Assembly (NCBI GenBank): GCA_037157565.1
Contig: JAZHRO010000003.1
Span: 70,744,501 to 70,808,500, forward strand
Direction of reading: 5' to 3'
DNA from: Thalassia testudinum
Taxonomy: Eukaryota; Streptophyta; Magnoliopsida; Alismatales; Hydrocharitaceae
Length of the DNA: 64,000 nucleotides
Positions 22,182 through 34,959 of the stretch are shown here, piece by piece. Positions within the stretch are counted from its first letter, which is position 1. Every line of letters begins with the position of its first letter. Position numbers and translations under genes: made by a program. Below the pieces are notes generated by a model. That model saw nothing but the letters and a program-made list of their open reading frames with translations. It searched no databases and had not been told where the DNA came from.

Positions 22182-22232
22182 GGCTTGAACCCGTGCCTCC
22201 TCTTCTCAATAGAGCCTTCGACTGCTGCACTA
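22182..22232 (-). other. tRNA-like A-box/B-box module in Element 2 3' LTR
   Basis: On the minus strand the A box TAGTGCAGCAG (22232-22222) fits TRGYNNARNNG. The B box GGTTCAAGCC (22191-22182) fits the polymerase III consensus. They are 30 nt apart, with a CTCT/AGAG anticodon-like stem between. It is probably a tRNA- or SINE-derived piece fixed in the LTR family. Confidence 0.55.
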
Positions 22233-22928
22233 CAACGGTTAAGTTGATGCATTCACACTTCAAGCGTGCGTGCCTTGCAGCATTGGATGCACATCCAATG
22301 GCAGAGAAGCATCGCTCAGATGAAGACGGAAGGTTGCGGTGGGTGCACGCGTGTGCCTTGCAGCCGTTGGATGCACATCCAACGGTGGAGAAGCGTCGCT
22401 CAGATGAAGAGGGAAGGTTGTGGCGGGTGCATGCAGTTGGTTGGGTGGCTGAGATGGCACCACGTGGAGTCATCTTGGCCGTCCATCTTCTGAGTGTTGT
22501 AGATGGTGCCACGGGTATCGGATTGGATTGATGTTCACACCGTTAGGCTGCGACCGTCAATCCGAACCTATCCGTGTGATCGGATTTGTCATCTGAAGTG
22601 CGGATAAGCACCATCTTGGCCCTTGATCTTCTATGGTTACTCAGTTTCTGTCTGATGCTACGGATATTTGATTAAGGAGATCTTGGAGTCGTTGAACTTT
22701 AATCGTCACCTTGAGTAGATCCGTATAGTTGGATCTTCGATCTGAGGCCTTCATGAAAAGTTGCCCTGTCCCTGACCATAAAAAGGAGACAATTACTGTA
22801 CAATTTATAAAACTAAATCTGAATGCATGATTACGCATGTTATGCACTATTTACAATGTATGATGCTAATGTGACACTAGGGACATGCATTAATAGACAT
22901 TTTAGGTTAATCAGATGTATGCACATCA

Positions 22929-24150
22929 CACCCCCATGCCTATCTTTTGCTAGTCCCTTGCAAAAACTACATGCTATTTATAAAAGAATCAGGTTGGATT
23001 ACTTGGGCATAAGTTACATTCAACATTAAGAAATTTTTTACTTAGGATCTGAACTTTCAAAGATGCAACAGCGTCCGGGTATCTGCCAAAATGCAGACCG
23101 CCTCAAGCCCTTGCCTTATTCCAAGAAAATTTTCTTTTTCGCTTTTTCTTCTTTTTTAATTTTTTTTTTGAATTTTTGAGTTTAGGGTTAAAGAGCGACT
23201 TTCTACGGCCATTCAACCCACCCGAGATTTGATGAGAACCCTAAGTTCTAAGAATCTTATTACGAATGTGATGGCCTCGTTGATCGAAAATTAGAATGGA
23301 CTTCGGGTTTCTATGCCTCTAGGTGACCTTAAAAAGAGAGTTATACCTAAAGGTGTATCTTTACGACTGGTAGCTTCCTCCCTACTTTTATTTTCAATCC
23401 AGTGTATATCTCGATTTATTCTACTTCTCCGCTTCTTCCTAAGTGTTTTGGGAAATTTCAGTGCATTTCTTGAGCTGGGTTTTGGACAACTGGTCGATGA
23501 GCTATTACCACTGACAACTTGCCAGCCATACTCGTGCGGCGAAGTGTGGTTTATTTCTTTTGCTTTCTTTTTCTTTTCTCCTTTTCATCTTTTTTTCTTT
23601 TTGACTTTCTCTTCTTTTTTTAAGTAGGTGGCTTCCCAGGTCTAAGATTTACCTAAAGGCAACAAGAAAAGAATGGTCCAGTGATTAAGCTCTGGACAAC
23701 CTACCTATGGGTTGTTACCCACGATAACTTGCCAGCCATATCACCTTAGAAGGTTCATTAGCTACCCAATTTTCGTTAAAAACGCCGATCAACAAGTTAG
23801 TGAAAAGATAGTGTGTAGATACTTTAAACTTAACGTTCCCTCAAATCCGAGGGTGGGTTGATAAGTCATGTACTTATCACCTAAACTTACTTAATCAAAT
23901 TACAATAGAATTAAGATGGCGAGGACTCGAAAAAAAAATCCACATTTTAATGGATACATGGGCAGATTAAGTCCAAAGACCTGAAGGGTCTTTGTGTTTA
24001 GATCCTAGTGTAATATTTCCAAAGATTGAAAAGTCCTAATGTCCAAGTATTCCTTCCTATTTCAATTTTTTTTCTTTAATGTATATATAAGAAGAGAAAA
24101 ATAATTTGCAAGAATTTCACAGAGTTGACAAAATGATTAAAAAATGAATC
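22929..24150. other. Element 2 non-coding 3' region
   Basis: A polypurine tract (minus-strand GGCATGGGGGTG, 22929-22940) abuts the LTR. The rest is AT-rich with T-rich tracts and short frames of no recognised kind. Confidence 0.6.
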
Positions 24151-24163
24151 CACCCCCCCATGC
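24151..24163 (-). other. Second polypurine tract of Element 2
   Basis: GGCATGGGGGGGTG lies on the minus strand about 1.2 kb upstream of the LTR-adjacent tract, matching the spacing in Element 1. Confidence 0.5.
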
Positions 24164-24249
24164 CTAGCTGATGCAATGTCCACATTGAGAAAATGAGACA
24201 TGAAAGAAAGGATAGAGTACGAAAGATATCACTTGAATATGAAGCTCGG

Positions 24250-26990
24250 GTAAACTCTGAGTCATATGTACAACTGCTGAGTTTAATGCTGTCAGCTAGG
24301 AAAAGTCCAGCCAAAGGAGTCACAACATGGCTAAAGCAACCGTGTCTGCAACATGTTCTAGAAGAGTACAATCAATAATAGCCTTCAGATGTTGACCATT
24401 GACTTTGAATGAATTACCGATCTTTGGGTCAGAGATTTGAACAGCTCCATTTGGAAAAATCTGATCAATAATGAATGGGCTGTTCCATTTCAACCTAAGT
24501 TTGTCAAGAAAGAGCTTAAGTTGAGAATCGAATAACTAGACCTTCTGGTACAGCTCAAAGCCCTTGCTGGAAATCAATTGATCATGTAGAGCTTTGGTTC
24601 GAGCCTTGTAGATCTTGGCATTCTCATATGCAACATTTCTAAGTTCCTCCAACTCAGATAGTTGGAGTTTCAGGGTCTTCCTGGCTAAACTCAAATCTAA
24701 ATTACACTATTTGATTGCCCAGAATGCCCTATGTTCAATCTCTACGGTTAAATGGCACGCCTTTCCATACACCAGAAGAAACAGAGAAATGACGATGGGC
24801 ATTTTATACGTCGTACGGTAGGCCCAAAGGGCATCCTCAACCTTTTGCGTCCAATTCTTGCGATCAGGCCTAACGATTTTCTGCAAAATAGTCTTGATCT
24901 CCCGATTGGAGATTTCGGCCTGTCCATTCATCTAGGGATGGTAAGGTGTAGAGATTCAGTGATTAACTCCGTACTTAGCCAACAAATTACAGAATTGGGC
25001 ATTAGTGAAATGAGTGCCACCATCACTGATGTTGGCCCTCGGAATCCCGAACCTGCTGAAGATGTTTTTCTTGACAAAATCAATGACCACCTTGTGGTCA
25101 TTGGTTCAGGTGGGAATCGCTTCAATCCATTTGGACATGTAATCAACAGTGGCAAGAATGTATTGATGTCCAAATGAAGGGAGAAAAGGTCCCATGAAAT
25201 CGATGCCCCAAACGTCGAAGATTTCGATAGGAAGAATTGGGTTTAGGAGCATCATATCTCTCTTAGTTATGCTCCCGAGTGCCTGACATCGGGAACACGA
25301 CCTTGAGAAATCCTAGGAATCCTTCAATAAAGATGACCAATAGAAGCCAGATTGCAAAATCTTTGCAACCGTCTTTTTCCCAGAGAAATGTCCAGCACAC
25401 CCAAATGCATGGCAAAACTCGAGTATACTATTAAATTCGTTCTCCAGAACACATCAGCAAATAATCTGATTAGAGCCAATCCGATGCAGTTTAGTGTCCT
25501 CCCAGAAGTAGTATTTGGCCTCAGATTTGAGTCTATCCTATTGTTTCTTGGTCAAATCCTGGGGGATTTCACCAACGCCCAAATAATTAGCAATGTCAGC
25601 AAACCACGGGGTTTGGACACCTGAAACTCTAAGGATGGTTTCGTCCAGAAAAGTATCAGCAATCGGGATGTTCGAATGAGAGGAATCACTTAGGAGTCTT
25701 GACAAATGATCCACCACCACATTTTGTACCCTGGATTTATCCTTGATTTCATGATCAAATTCTTGAAGCAGAAGAATCCAACAAATAAGCCAAGGTTTGG
25801 CATCCTTTATGGCCAGGAGATGTCTCAAGGCCGAGTGGTCGGTATAAATAATGACATGAGACACTAAGAGATAAGCCCTAAATTTTTCCAAAGCAAACAC
25901 TATAGCTAGTAATTCCTTTTCAATAATAGTGTAATTTCTTTAGGCTTCATCCAGAGTTTTACTAGCATAGTAGATGACAGAGGGCTTCCTGTCAACTTTT
26001 TGACTCAAAATAGCCCCAACGACGTAATCAGAAGCATCGATCATGATCTCAAAAGGGGTTGTCCAAATCGGTGGTTGCAACACTGGAGCATAAGTTACTA
26101 CCATTTTAAGAAAATCAAATGCCTTATGACATGATTCATCGAAAACAAATGGCGTTTCATTGGCAAGAAGATTGCTCAGAGGATGAGCAACCTTCGAGAA
26201 ATCCTTGATGAATCTTCTGTAAAATCCCACATGACCAAGAAGTGATCAAATTTGTTTAATAGTTGCGGGACGAGGAAGTTTAGCGATAGCATCAACCTTA
26301 GCTTTATCTACTTTAATTCCCCATTCAGAGATTACATGACCCAAGACGATGCCTTCTTGTGTCATGAAATGACTCTTTTCCCAGCTAAGGACCAATCGTG
26401 TTTTTATGCATCGTTTAAGAATCATTTTTAGATTAGCTAGACAAGAGTCAAACGATTCCCAAAAATAGAGAAATCATCCATGAAGACTTCCATAAACTCT
26501 CCTGCCATGTCAGAGAATATGGCTAACATACAGCTTTGAAATGTCGCAGCTGCATTGCATAAACTGAATGGCATCCTACGGAAAGCAAAGGTACCATAGA
26601 GATAGGTTAAAGTAGTTTTTTCTTGATCCTCATGATGGATAGGAACTTGGTTGTATCCTGAGTAGCCATCAAGAAAATAGAAGTGCATCTGCCCAACTAA
26701 TCTTTCTAAGATTTGATCAATGAAAGGTAGAGGGAAATGATCCTTTTTCGTGGCCATGTTCACCTTCCTGTAATCGATACAAACTCTCCAAGAGGAAGCC
26801 GAACGAGTTGTGACAGATTCTCCTCTCTCATTAGTCACAACAGTAATCCCAGATTTCTTGGGAACAATCTGCACGGGACTTACCCGGGGACTATCAGAGA
26901 TCGGATAAATGATTCTTGCATCAAGTCACTTAATAATTTCCTTTTTGACCACTTCATCCATATTTGGATTTAATCTCCTCTGCATCTAGC
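24250..26990 (-). pseudogene. Element 2 pol: reverse transcriptase, RNase H, integrase (broken)
   Basis: The reverse transcriptase shows WRVCIDYRKVN, FYFLDGYSGYNQVPI and the catalytic FMDDFSIFG in one open run (26437-26874). A connection/RNase H part follows with MGFYRRFIKDFSKVAHPL, DASDYVVGAILSQK, YYASKTLDEA and IYTDHSALRHLL (25538-26230). The integrase core has WGIDFMGPF (near 25200), SDGGTHFTNAQF (near 25020) and the glutamate in [13 protein letters not shown] (24931-24900), so the D, D and E residues are all still visible. The C-terminal chromodomain-less tail (IFPNGAVQISDPK) ends near 24270. Stops and frameshifts between blocks prevent expression. It belongs with the protease and gag pieces upstream on the same strand. 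Confidence 0.9.
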
Positions 26991-27048
26991 GAGAAGGGTG
27001 GGATCCAACTTCCAAAAATATTCTATGATTGTAGTAATATGGCTCGAT

Positions 27049-28248
27049 TCAGCTAAGGTCATGAATGGTCCAACCAATTGCCTCCTTGTGTTCCTTCAGG
27101 ACCTTAATCAATATAATCTCCTGCTCCATTGTTAATTTGGCACTGATAATCATAGGGAGCATCTTGTGTGGTGCTAAAAATTGATATTTCAAATTCTTAG
27201 GTGATGGTTTCAGTTCAAGTTGGGGCTGGTTGATGATTGAAGGTAAGGAAGATGCTGGTGACTCATCAAGAGGAAGAGGTTGAGAGTGAACAAAATCAAT
27301 AACCTCTTCAGAAGATGGTGGGTCTGCCATAGAGGGTTGTGGGTCCAATTTTTCATCAAAGGAGGAACTTTCAATTGCAGAAACCATCATGCAAGTTTCA
27401 ATGTTCACATTATCGTCCTCAAGTTCCTCGATAAATCCACAATCCTCAAATTTATTAATCACCTTAAAAATATCCAATTTCATTCGTTGATCCCCAAAGA
27501 CGATTTCCATGCTACCGCTTTCACAGTTTATGTTGGCCTTAGCAGCAGTCAGGAACAGACACCCCAGAATGATGGCCATGTTCCTCAGATTTTCGTGTAT
27601 ATCCATGTCAAGGACAACGAAATCTACAGGAAAATAGAAATCCTTAACCTTAACAATAACACCTTCAATAATGCCTCGCGGATTTGTGACCGAATGGTCT
27701 GCTAACTGTAGCATTATTGAAGTCGGTCGAAGTTCACCTAATCCAAACATCTCATAAAGAAAAGTTGAAATTAGGTTGATGGATGCACCCAGATCCAGAA
27801 GTGCTCTATCAAAAGTGTAATCTCTGATGACACAAGAAATCAACGAAGCACCTGGATCTCTCTTTTTCTGAGGGAGGTGGTGTAGGATAACAGAACTAGC
27901 ATTCTCGGAGAGTACCACCTTCCTCGGAACAGATTCTCTCGACTTACGCTTTTGTCTACATAAATCATTTAAAAATCTCATGTAAGCAGGCATATGCTTG
28001 ATAGAATCGTGGAGTAGGATATTGATCTCAACATTCTTGAAAATATTCAAAAGCTCCTTATTGCTATCAACAGACTTCTTCTTCCTTGATCTGATTAAGG
28101 CTTCAGGAAAAGGAACATGAGTCAGATCTTTGGAATCAGGTTCCTGAGATTTGATTTCTTCTCCAGAATTCTCCTTTCTCTCCTTAGGTTCTTCGAGATT
28201 CAGTAAATCAAAATAGTGTGGTTGTGGATTCTGAGTTTGTTTACACAC
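27049..28248 (-). pseudogene. Element 2 protease region, 399-codon open remnant
   Basis: The frame holds the aspartic protease LLDLGASINLIS and the later ILGCLFLTAAKANINC (the usual GRPF is GCLF here). It then has ELKPSPKNLKYQF and GWTIHDLS, which lead into reverse transcriptase. The spacing is the same as in Element 1, but here the sequence continues into pol. The frame stops before reverse transcriptase, so it is a remnant of the gag-pol reading frame rather than a separate gene. Confidence 0.85.
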
Positions 28249-29760
28249 CTTAAGGTAATAGAATTTGTTGATGCATATGAGTTTGGGTCTCGGGGAGGGT
28301 TAGGAAAGATTGGAGGGGCTTGATTAGCCAAGAATTGTTGATGTGTAGAAGAAGAGGAAGGACCTTGCTCAACCACCTGAGCATGTGTGTGTGGGTCCCT
28401 CTGATTTCTGTACCCATGCACTTGGTTTCTCGGATTCAAGATATTTTGCGGGTTGGGTACGGGTTGGGAAGGTGGAGATCCGGGTTGATGAGAGTTAGCT
28501 ATGAGCCCCGATTTGCAGGTTGTCCAGCGAGGTTTTCATTTGCTGCATGTGCTAAAGCATAGATCCTTGCATCTCTACCATTTGTCGGTTCAAATCAACC
28601 TGTCCTACAGGTTGACAAGCATTCCAAGCTAGCTGATTGACCTGATTCGGGGGCAACTGAGTATAAACATGACCCTGACCCATTAGTCATTGCGAAACAT
28701 AGTTACTGGGTCAGAATTGGGTCTACTGCCCCAGGTTTTTCCAGGAGAAGTTAGGGTGGTTTCTCCAACCTGGATTCTAAGAATTAGAGTAAGGGTTGGA
28801 TCTAACATTCTCCTGTACAGCATAAACATCCTCATAGGGTGAGGATGGAGAGAAAGAAAGGGAAGGATTAGAAAAAGTTGGGATCAAAGGCCCCAGTTTG
28901 GAACCCATGGGGTTCCGAATAATGCTGGCTCGCAGGTTGAGCCGCATCAAGTTGATTCACGAACTCCCGTCTAGAAGGAGGTCACGACGAATGGAATCCC
29001 CAATTATGGGATTGAGTGGATCAAGAGTTGTTCATTGAATTTCTAGCCATCCACTCTTCCATTCTCTTAGCAACCAAGTCCACCTTATCAAGTTTGCTAC
29101 AAATTAATTCCATATTGAATGAATGAGAGTCATTGACTTCATTAACATTCGATCTGGGCTATTGGGACCGGTTAAACGTATCCATGGAGGCATAATTGAT
29201 TGAATTCTTGCTCATTTCCTCAAACAAATCATGCACGCTATTTGGGCCTTTGTTGAGGAAATTGCCTCCACAAGAAGCATCCACATGATTTCTAAGTTGC
29301 TCAGTCAACTCGTGGTAGAAGATCTACATGAGTTGCCATTTCAGCACCTCGTGGTGTTGACACCTCTGCAATAGGTCCTGGAATTGCTCCCAGGACACAT
29401 GAAACTGCTCTCCCAGCCATTGGGTAAAGGTAGTTATCACCCGTCTACAAGCATTGGTACGTCCGACAGGGAAGAATTTCTTCAAAAAGGCCGATTTCAA
29501 CTCTTTCCAAGTTGCAATTGGTCTTCCTATAGTCCTGTACCAATGATCAACTTTATCCCAAAGAGAGTGGGGGAAGAGACTCGTGATCATTTGCTCCTCA
29601 TTCACGTTTCGTGCCTTGGTTGTCTGGACCAAAGTGGTCAAGTCCTCCAAGTGCTGAAACGGGTCTTCAGAACGAAGCCCATGGTAATGTTTGATCAGGC
29701 TTAACACTTGCGGCTTGATTTCTACGTCTTGGCTGAAATCTGGATGCTAGGACATTCCCC
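28249..29760 (-). pseudogene. Element 2 gag (broken)
   Basis: An open 127-codon piece (29324-29707) has IKHYHGLRSEDPFQHLEDL, WYRTIGRPIATWKELKSAFLKKFF and ERFQDLL-like residues, collinear with the Element 1 capsid domain. Between 28249 and 29320 the linker is recognisable (NFWKNL-like and Asn/Pro-rich segments) but carries several stops. No zinc knuckle is seen. Confidence 0.85.
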
Positions 29761-31117
29761 ATAATTTGAAGGATCATAAAAATCCTTCAACGGCTGAGCG
29801 CCTTGCATTCTCTAGAACCATTCATGCATTCTCTGCATTTGTTCCAGCTGCCTTCGGAATTCTTCCTGTGGATCCCGGTGCAAGGGAGGCTGTTTACCGA
29901 CCATGGGATCAATTTGGCTAAAATCCAATCTATGCCTCCTAGAATACTGTAGTGGTCATTCCAATCAGGGATTCAATGACCGTTTTCGCAGCATAAACTA
30001 GGAAAAGGTTGGAAGGACAAGGGATAAGGACCCTGCAGCACAACAAAACAAGCCTATCCTTAAGTGGGGTAGCCTAAGGATCTACAGACTCCCAGAACCC
30101 GCCTTAAGATTGTAAATGATTTACTCTACTTGTGTCTGCTCAATCCAAGTAGTTAGGAGGGACTGGGGAGAAGGTTCTTCCTTCGGCTCGTGCCGCTGGT
30201 TCTTAGTGTACCCCCCAGTCACGGTCATTTGATGCTACTCCCCTAGCTAGACATCAGATTAATCAGTACAAGTAGGTTAATCGTAAACAATCATAGACTA
30301 GGCCCCGAAGAGCGAATCAGACCTTAAGGCCAACGTCTACTTGATTTTATTGAGGCCTAGGATCGTACTGCTTATGGAATGTGATGGGCCCTTAAAATCG
30401 GTTGTGCCCTTAATGATTGATTGAGTATGTGTAAGTGCATGCACAACCAGGGTTTTCAAGCAAGATTATTTTTGATGCATAGATTTTAATGTTCAAATCT
30501 TGCTTAAGTAGCTTTTCGGGTTATGAATTAGGTTGATTTCAATCAAGTTTGAGGCAAACAAGGTTTTCAAGCATGGGTGAAGATTTCTTTCCTTTAAAAC
30601 TAGAAATAAAGTGGAGTGCCTGGTATGAACGTAAATTGAAAACCTTACGAGGAAGCTACTTGATGAGTTGATTTTAAGTTGACTGGTGTGGCCCAAACAA
30701 CTCAAACAATTAGCCACAACTGGACCACTAGGTTAGGCACACAGAAATGGTTAACCTAGAATGATTTCTACACCTTTATGTGTTGATTTGAGTGTATCGG
30801 TTCCACAGATCAGAATCCAGCTGAGTAGAAGAAAATCAAGTAGGTTAAGTGCCTTGAATGTGGGTGTATGTTGAGTGTATATTGAAAATTACCCACAAAA
30901 TTATCTTTTTGTTTCTTTTATATAAGCGAGGGTGAAATGAGTGTGAGTGGAAATCCAAACAACCAAACTAATCCTAGGATTTATGCAAACACCTAGGTTA
31001 ATTGGAATTTGAATTTAATGTAACAAATGAAATCTATCGAGGGTGAAGAAAGGGGAGCACTTACAGTTGTCTTCAACTGCTCTTTACTCTGATCTACCAC
31101 TTGATGATTCCCTGATA
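29761..31117 (-). other. Element 2 leader, part near gag
   Basis: This is non-coding, with a GC-richer block near 30050-30240 matching the position of the Element 1 leader block. A solo LTR interrupts it at 31123; the remainder resumes at 33836-33922. Confidence 0.55.
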
Positions 31118-31122
31118 GAGGT
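31118..31122. repeat. Target-site duplication of the solo LTR (GAGGT)
   Basis: GAGGT is repeated exactly at 33831-33835. Confidence 0.9.
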
Positions 31123-31355
31123 TGTTGACATGCGAAACTTGATCGTGTTTTAATAGATATTGCATCGTAGTATAGGTGATCAAGCGTCGTCAACAAATAA
31201 AAGTTTTTATTACTCGAAAATCGGAGTATCCGAGGTCGAACACAGGGAGAAATCGGAATTTACTACAAATCTAAAAAGTAATTGAACACTCTAATTTACT
31301 CAAAAGTTTAATTCAAATTCATTTAAAAAGTAATCCAGGAAAAAGAGTAAAATTG

Positions 31356-31381
31356 GACGTCTGATCACAAGATCAGACGTC
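31356..31381. repeat. Perfect hairpin in solo LTR U5
   Basis: An 11-bp perfect inverted repeat (GACGTCTGATC with GATCAGACGTC) has a 4-nt ACAA loop. Confidence 0.85.
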
Positions 31382-31950
31382 TTAAAAGTGTTTTCCCTTC
31401 TTTGATTATACTTCTTCTGATCTTGCTTTCTTTCTTCTGCAGCCTTCACTTTGCTTCTTTCTCTTCTGTCTTCCTTCTGTCTTCTTCTTCTTCCTTGGTC
31501 TTCTGTCTTTGGTTCCTGTCAAGGCCTTTCTTCTTTCTTCTGCGAAGGCCTCTTCTTCCTCGGCTCTGCTATACTTCTCTTTCCTTGCTCAGCCTCTTCT
31601 TTAGAGTTTCTTATTGTTTCTCCTCCCTGCAGCTAAGTGTCAGATTTTTCTTCTTCGACGCTCCGCTCGCCTGCACACAAGGGGAAGCAAAACCTATCCC
31701 TCCCTCAACCTGTGCGTGTCTCTCTCTCTGTAAACCGTTCACAGGTAGCTCTCCCAGAGCTGGGTTAACGGGTCAGGCTGCGTGTACCCAGGACCAGGCA
31801 TATCGGCGTGTAGGGTACTCGAGGTGTGCTCGGGGTCAGGTCGGATCGCACCAGATCCGCGTGGAGAAATCACGGACGAGGTGGCGTGTAATAGGTGAGG
31901 GACCTCACCCCACCTGAGTTCGGAGGCACTAAAACAACATGACAAAAACC

Positions 31951-31992
31951 ATTTAAACCACTCTACCTCTTTGTGAGTCCACGATGTGGGAC
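31951..31992 (-). promoter_or_regulatory. USE plus TATA-like pair in the solo LTR
   Basis: On the minus strand GTCCCACATCG (31992-31982, perfect USE) is followed after exactly 24 nt by TTTAAAT (31957-31951). Confidence 0.5.
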
Positions 31993-33830
31993 TAAAGGTT
32001 GCTGCCTTCTCTCACGCACCCGCAGCAGACCACGCCTTTGATTCCCTCAACTGCAGACTCTGTGGCGTCGCTCGCTGGAACACATATCTTCGCAATGCCT
32101 CCCCGAGTGAGCTACACCAGGAGCCTGGCCGTCCTGAAGCCTGGAGCGAGCTTGGAGCTTCTTCGAGTCACTGTCAATGGCGGCAAGGGCTGGAGAACTG
32201 TCAGACACAAAATGAGCCTTTCGGCCTAATCAGATCACCGAGGGACCTTCGCCTTGTCATGGTGAAGGTGAAGGGCAAGGTGGCAGGCCACGGGTGGCCT
32301 AGGCATGCGTGCCTATGTCGCCCTTTGGTCGGGTGGATGGGTGAGTTCGGGGGACCGTTGTGGAGGTGTAGAGTGGCAGTGGAGGGGCGGAGTGCATTCA
32401 GTGTGGTGAGGTGGAACTTTTACGATGGCTAGCGAGGCGTGTGTGGCTGCGGAGCGACGGGGGTGCCTCGCTGGAGGGTGGCCAGAGGTGAGGAAGGTGA
32501 TGGTGGACGGCGACGGTCGAGGGGTCGATTGAGTGAAATACAGTGAAGAAATGAAAGAGGGGATAGAGGGGAATGATTTTAAACTACTTAAAGGGACGAA
32601 AGTGGGCAGGGAGGCGAACGGCTGTACTTGCTGTCGCCGGAGAAGAAGATGCCCAGTGGAGGGAGGACGGCGGCGATGACGGGTCTGAGGCAGCGTGCGC
32701 GGGTATTACGCGTCGCGGAGGAGAATCAGGAAGAAGTCGCTGCCACTAGTTTTGTGGCAAAGCGAACAGGAAAGGAAAGAAAGCTCACCGGAGCTCACTG
32801 GGTACCCTGGCCGAGAAGGAAGAGACGAATCTGAGGTGAAACCCCGGCTAGGTCAAAGTGGAAATGAGCGACCGGGTTTGGGGGTTATTTTATATGCATT
32901 AGGCCGTGTGTTCAGAGCTTGGAGGGCACGCCTTTGTCTCTGATGGCTCACCGGAGAAGGAAAGTAGGTGGATACCCAAATCCCTCATGCGTTCGCATGA
33001 GAGATTGGGATCAAATCAGGGATCATGACTGGCCTCAGATGGAAGGGAATTCCTCAGAGAATCTCCCTTCAATTTCTGGGAGGGGATCTCTGAGGAATCA
33101 GAGAGTATTCCCTCTCTAATCCTCGTCGGAGTAGGATTCCGCCCCAATAATGGTGGAAGGACCTGATTGCAAGGTGGCGATGAAGTTAGGGGGCTCTCTG
33201 CGATGATTTTCAAAAGTTAGGGACCAAAATGTGATTTGGGTGTACTAAATTGCAAAGTAGGTCAAGATGACCTCCCCTTAGGTCCAAATTTTGGTACAAA
33301 CCTAAGTTTGACCTAAGGAATCCAATGGTGAAGTTGGATTTTATGTTTGACCCCGTTTAATTAGACATTTTGCATAAAAACCAAAATTAGGTCAATTAAT
33401 GAGCTAGGACCCTAATCTAGGTCAAACTAGGTTCCAAAGGCCAATTTGAATGTTCTAAACCCTAGAGGATATTTTTCCATGATTTTTAGAGGGTTTACTT
33501 GATTTTTATCCTGACCGGAACCTTGTTGCTTTAAGCGGGTCTATTTTAGGGTTACCAAATGTCATTTAATTCCTGGATTGCACATAAACCCATTTCTGAT
33601 TGACTCAACCCACTTTTTATCTTATTTAGACCATTTGACCTATGTTTTGCCTCAGATAAATCCTGTTCATGTACTGCAGTGGTAAAATTACAGTTTTAAC
33701 CTTTATTTCATGTTTTCTTCTCAGAACACTTATTTCTCCAATTAAGCCCTCTTCTAGGTTATGTAGGAGTTTTCATTCTATTTATTATGTCAAAATGAGC
33801 TAGTTATGGCTCATGATGAGGCTCTCATCA

Positions 33831-33835
33831 GAGGT
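33831..33835. repeat. Target-site duplication of the solo LTR, right copy (GAGGT)
   Basis: It matches 31118-31122. Confidence 0.9.
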
Positions 33836-33922
33836 CTTTGCAAAATAATAGACAAAAGAGAAAACAAGTTAGAAGACAGTAAAGTGAGTAAAATGTGAAA
33901 AGAAGATCGGAAAATGGTTGCC

Positions 33923-33940
33923 TCCTTGGTAATGGTGCCA
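33923..33940 (-). other. Decayed tRNA-Asp primer binding site of Element 2
   Basis: TGGCACCATTACCAAGGA differs from the perfect site of Element 1 only by five G-to-A changes. It lies 3 nt from the LTR. Confidence 0.8.
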
Positions 33941-34652
33941 AAATGTTTGAACGATGGAGTACTACGCTATCGAATTTGGTTTTGAAAACCTATCATTGTT
34001 GCTTGAATAGCGTAGAACTTGAGTTCAACATATAAAATTTATATCGGAATAGAAATCCCGGGACGAACTCAAGGAGGCTACGTCGATCCAAATTCGCAAT
34101 TATATTTTTTTGTGTTTCTGTTAAAAAGTAGAGTAATTACAATGAAATAAAGCACCATAAGAAATCAGTGAAAGAGTGAGAGAAAACATCCACTTGATAT
34201 TTCAAAATGTTTATACAACTAAGTAAGCGAGAAATTACACTAGAAAGTAGGAAAACTATTCCAACTAGAAAGCAGGAAAATTCTACTCTAGAAAGTAGAA
34301 AAAAGGAATGGGAGAGAGAAGTTATCCTCCTTGATGATCGCTTGTAGGATTAGCCGGATGAGATGATGCCTGGATGATGAAGAACGGAGTAAGAAGGAGG
34401 TCGAGGTAGGAAGAATGGGAATGAGGTAGCACGTCGTCATCGTCGCGAGATCCGCTTCTGGAATGGGGGTGAAAAATGGATTTTATGTCTTGAGGAGCAT
34501 CCCGGGTGTGGGACAAGCTTCTTTTGAGCTTTGGAGAGGGAGAGAAGAGAAGGAAGGGATAAGAAATTCGTATGGAGGGGGTCTTCTTTTAGAGTTGCAA
34601 GGAGTTCAGGCATTTTGGTTATTACATTTTCAAAAACATTAATTCAAAACCA

Positions 34653-34678
34653 TTAGTGACGGATAAATCCGTCACTAA
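34653..34678. repeat. Palindrome in Element 2 5' LTR
   Basis: A perfect 12-bp inverted repeat (TTAGTGACGGAT with ATCCGTCACTAA) is separated by AA. In the other LTR the CpGs have decayed but the outer arms still pair (21873-21904). Confidence 0.85.
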
Positions 34679-34959
34679 AGGCCTAAACATGACCTTCGTG
34701 GGCAACGCTCGTGCTCCCACTCGCCTTCCGCACCTCACTCCACTACCCACGTTCTTCCAATCTTAGCCATCCAATTATGAGATCGGATTGATTAGATCTC
34801 TCCTCACTGTGCCTCAACTTTGCATGTCTTCAAGGTGTGATCTTGCGTCAAGCGAGGGCGTTAGATAGCGCGTGGGTGCTATTAGCTGCGTGGCGCCATT
34901 GGATGCACATCGTGCGACCCTTCTCACCCATGTTCCCGCTGCAATTTGTGGCTTGCGGG

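Larger units (their letters stand above)
21169..22928 (-). repeat. Element 2 3' LTR
   Basis: It runs from AGTTTAAACG (TG start changed to AG) to GCACATCA. A minus-strand TATA box TATAAAAGG lies at 21809-21816. A near-perfect 11-bp inverted repeat (21873-21904) and a tRNA-like module (22182-22232) lie within it. Confidence 0.9.
31123..33830 (-). repeat. Solo LTR (2708 bp) inside the Element 2 leader
   Basis: It runs from TGTTGACATGCG to GGCTCTCATCA with an exact 5-bp duplication on both sides and no interior. The left end (GGTCGAACACAGGGAG near 31228-31243) matches the LTR at 60996. The right part, reverse-complemented, matches the start of the Element 3 LTR at 48937 (shared CCATAACTAGC). It is therefore the product of recombination between the two LTRs of a minus-strand element. 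Low-complexity open frames inside (for example 31402-31917) are not genes. Confidence 0.92.

Noticed and set aside
22090..22531. Overlapping frames of 118-140 codons in the Element 2 LTR
   Set aside because: They are in an LTR, overlap on both strands, and are broken in the twin LTR; the tRNA-like boxes explain the local structure better.
31402..31917. 171-codon plus-strand frame with a hydrophobic, Leu/Ser/Phe-rich start resembling a signal or membrane segment
   Set aside because: It lies in the pyrimidine-rich part of a solo LTR, on the strand opposite to the element; a polypyrimidine tract reads as Leu/Ser/Phe by default.
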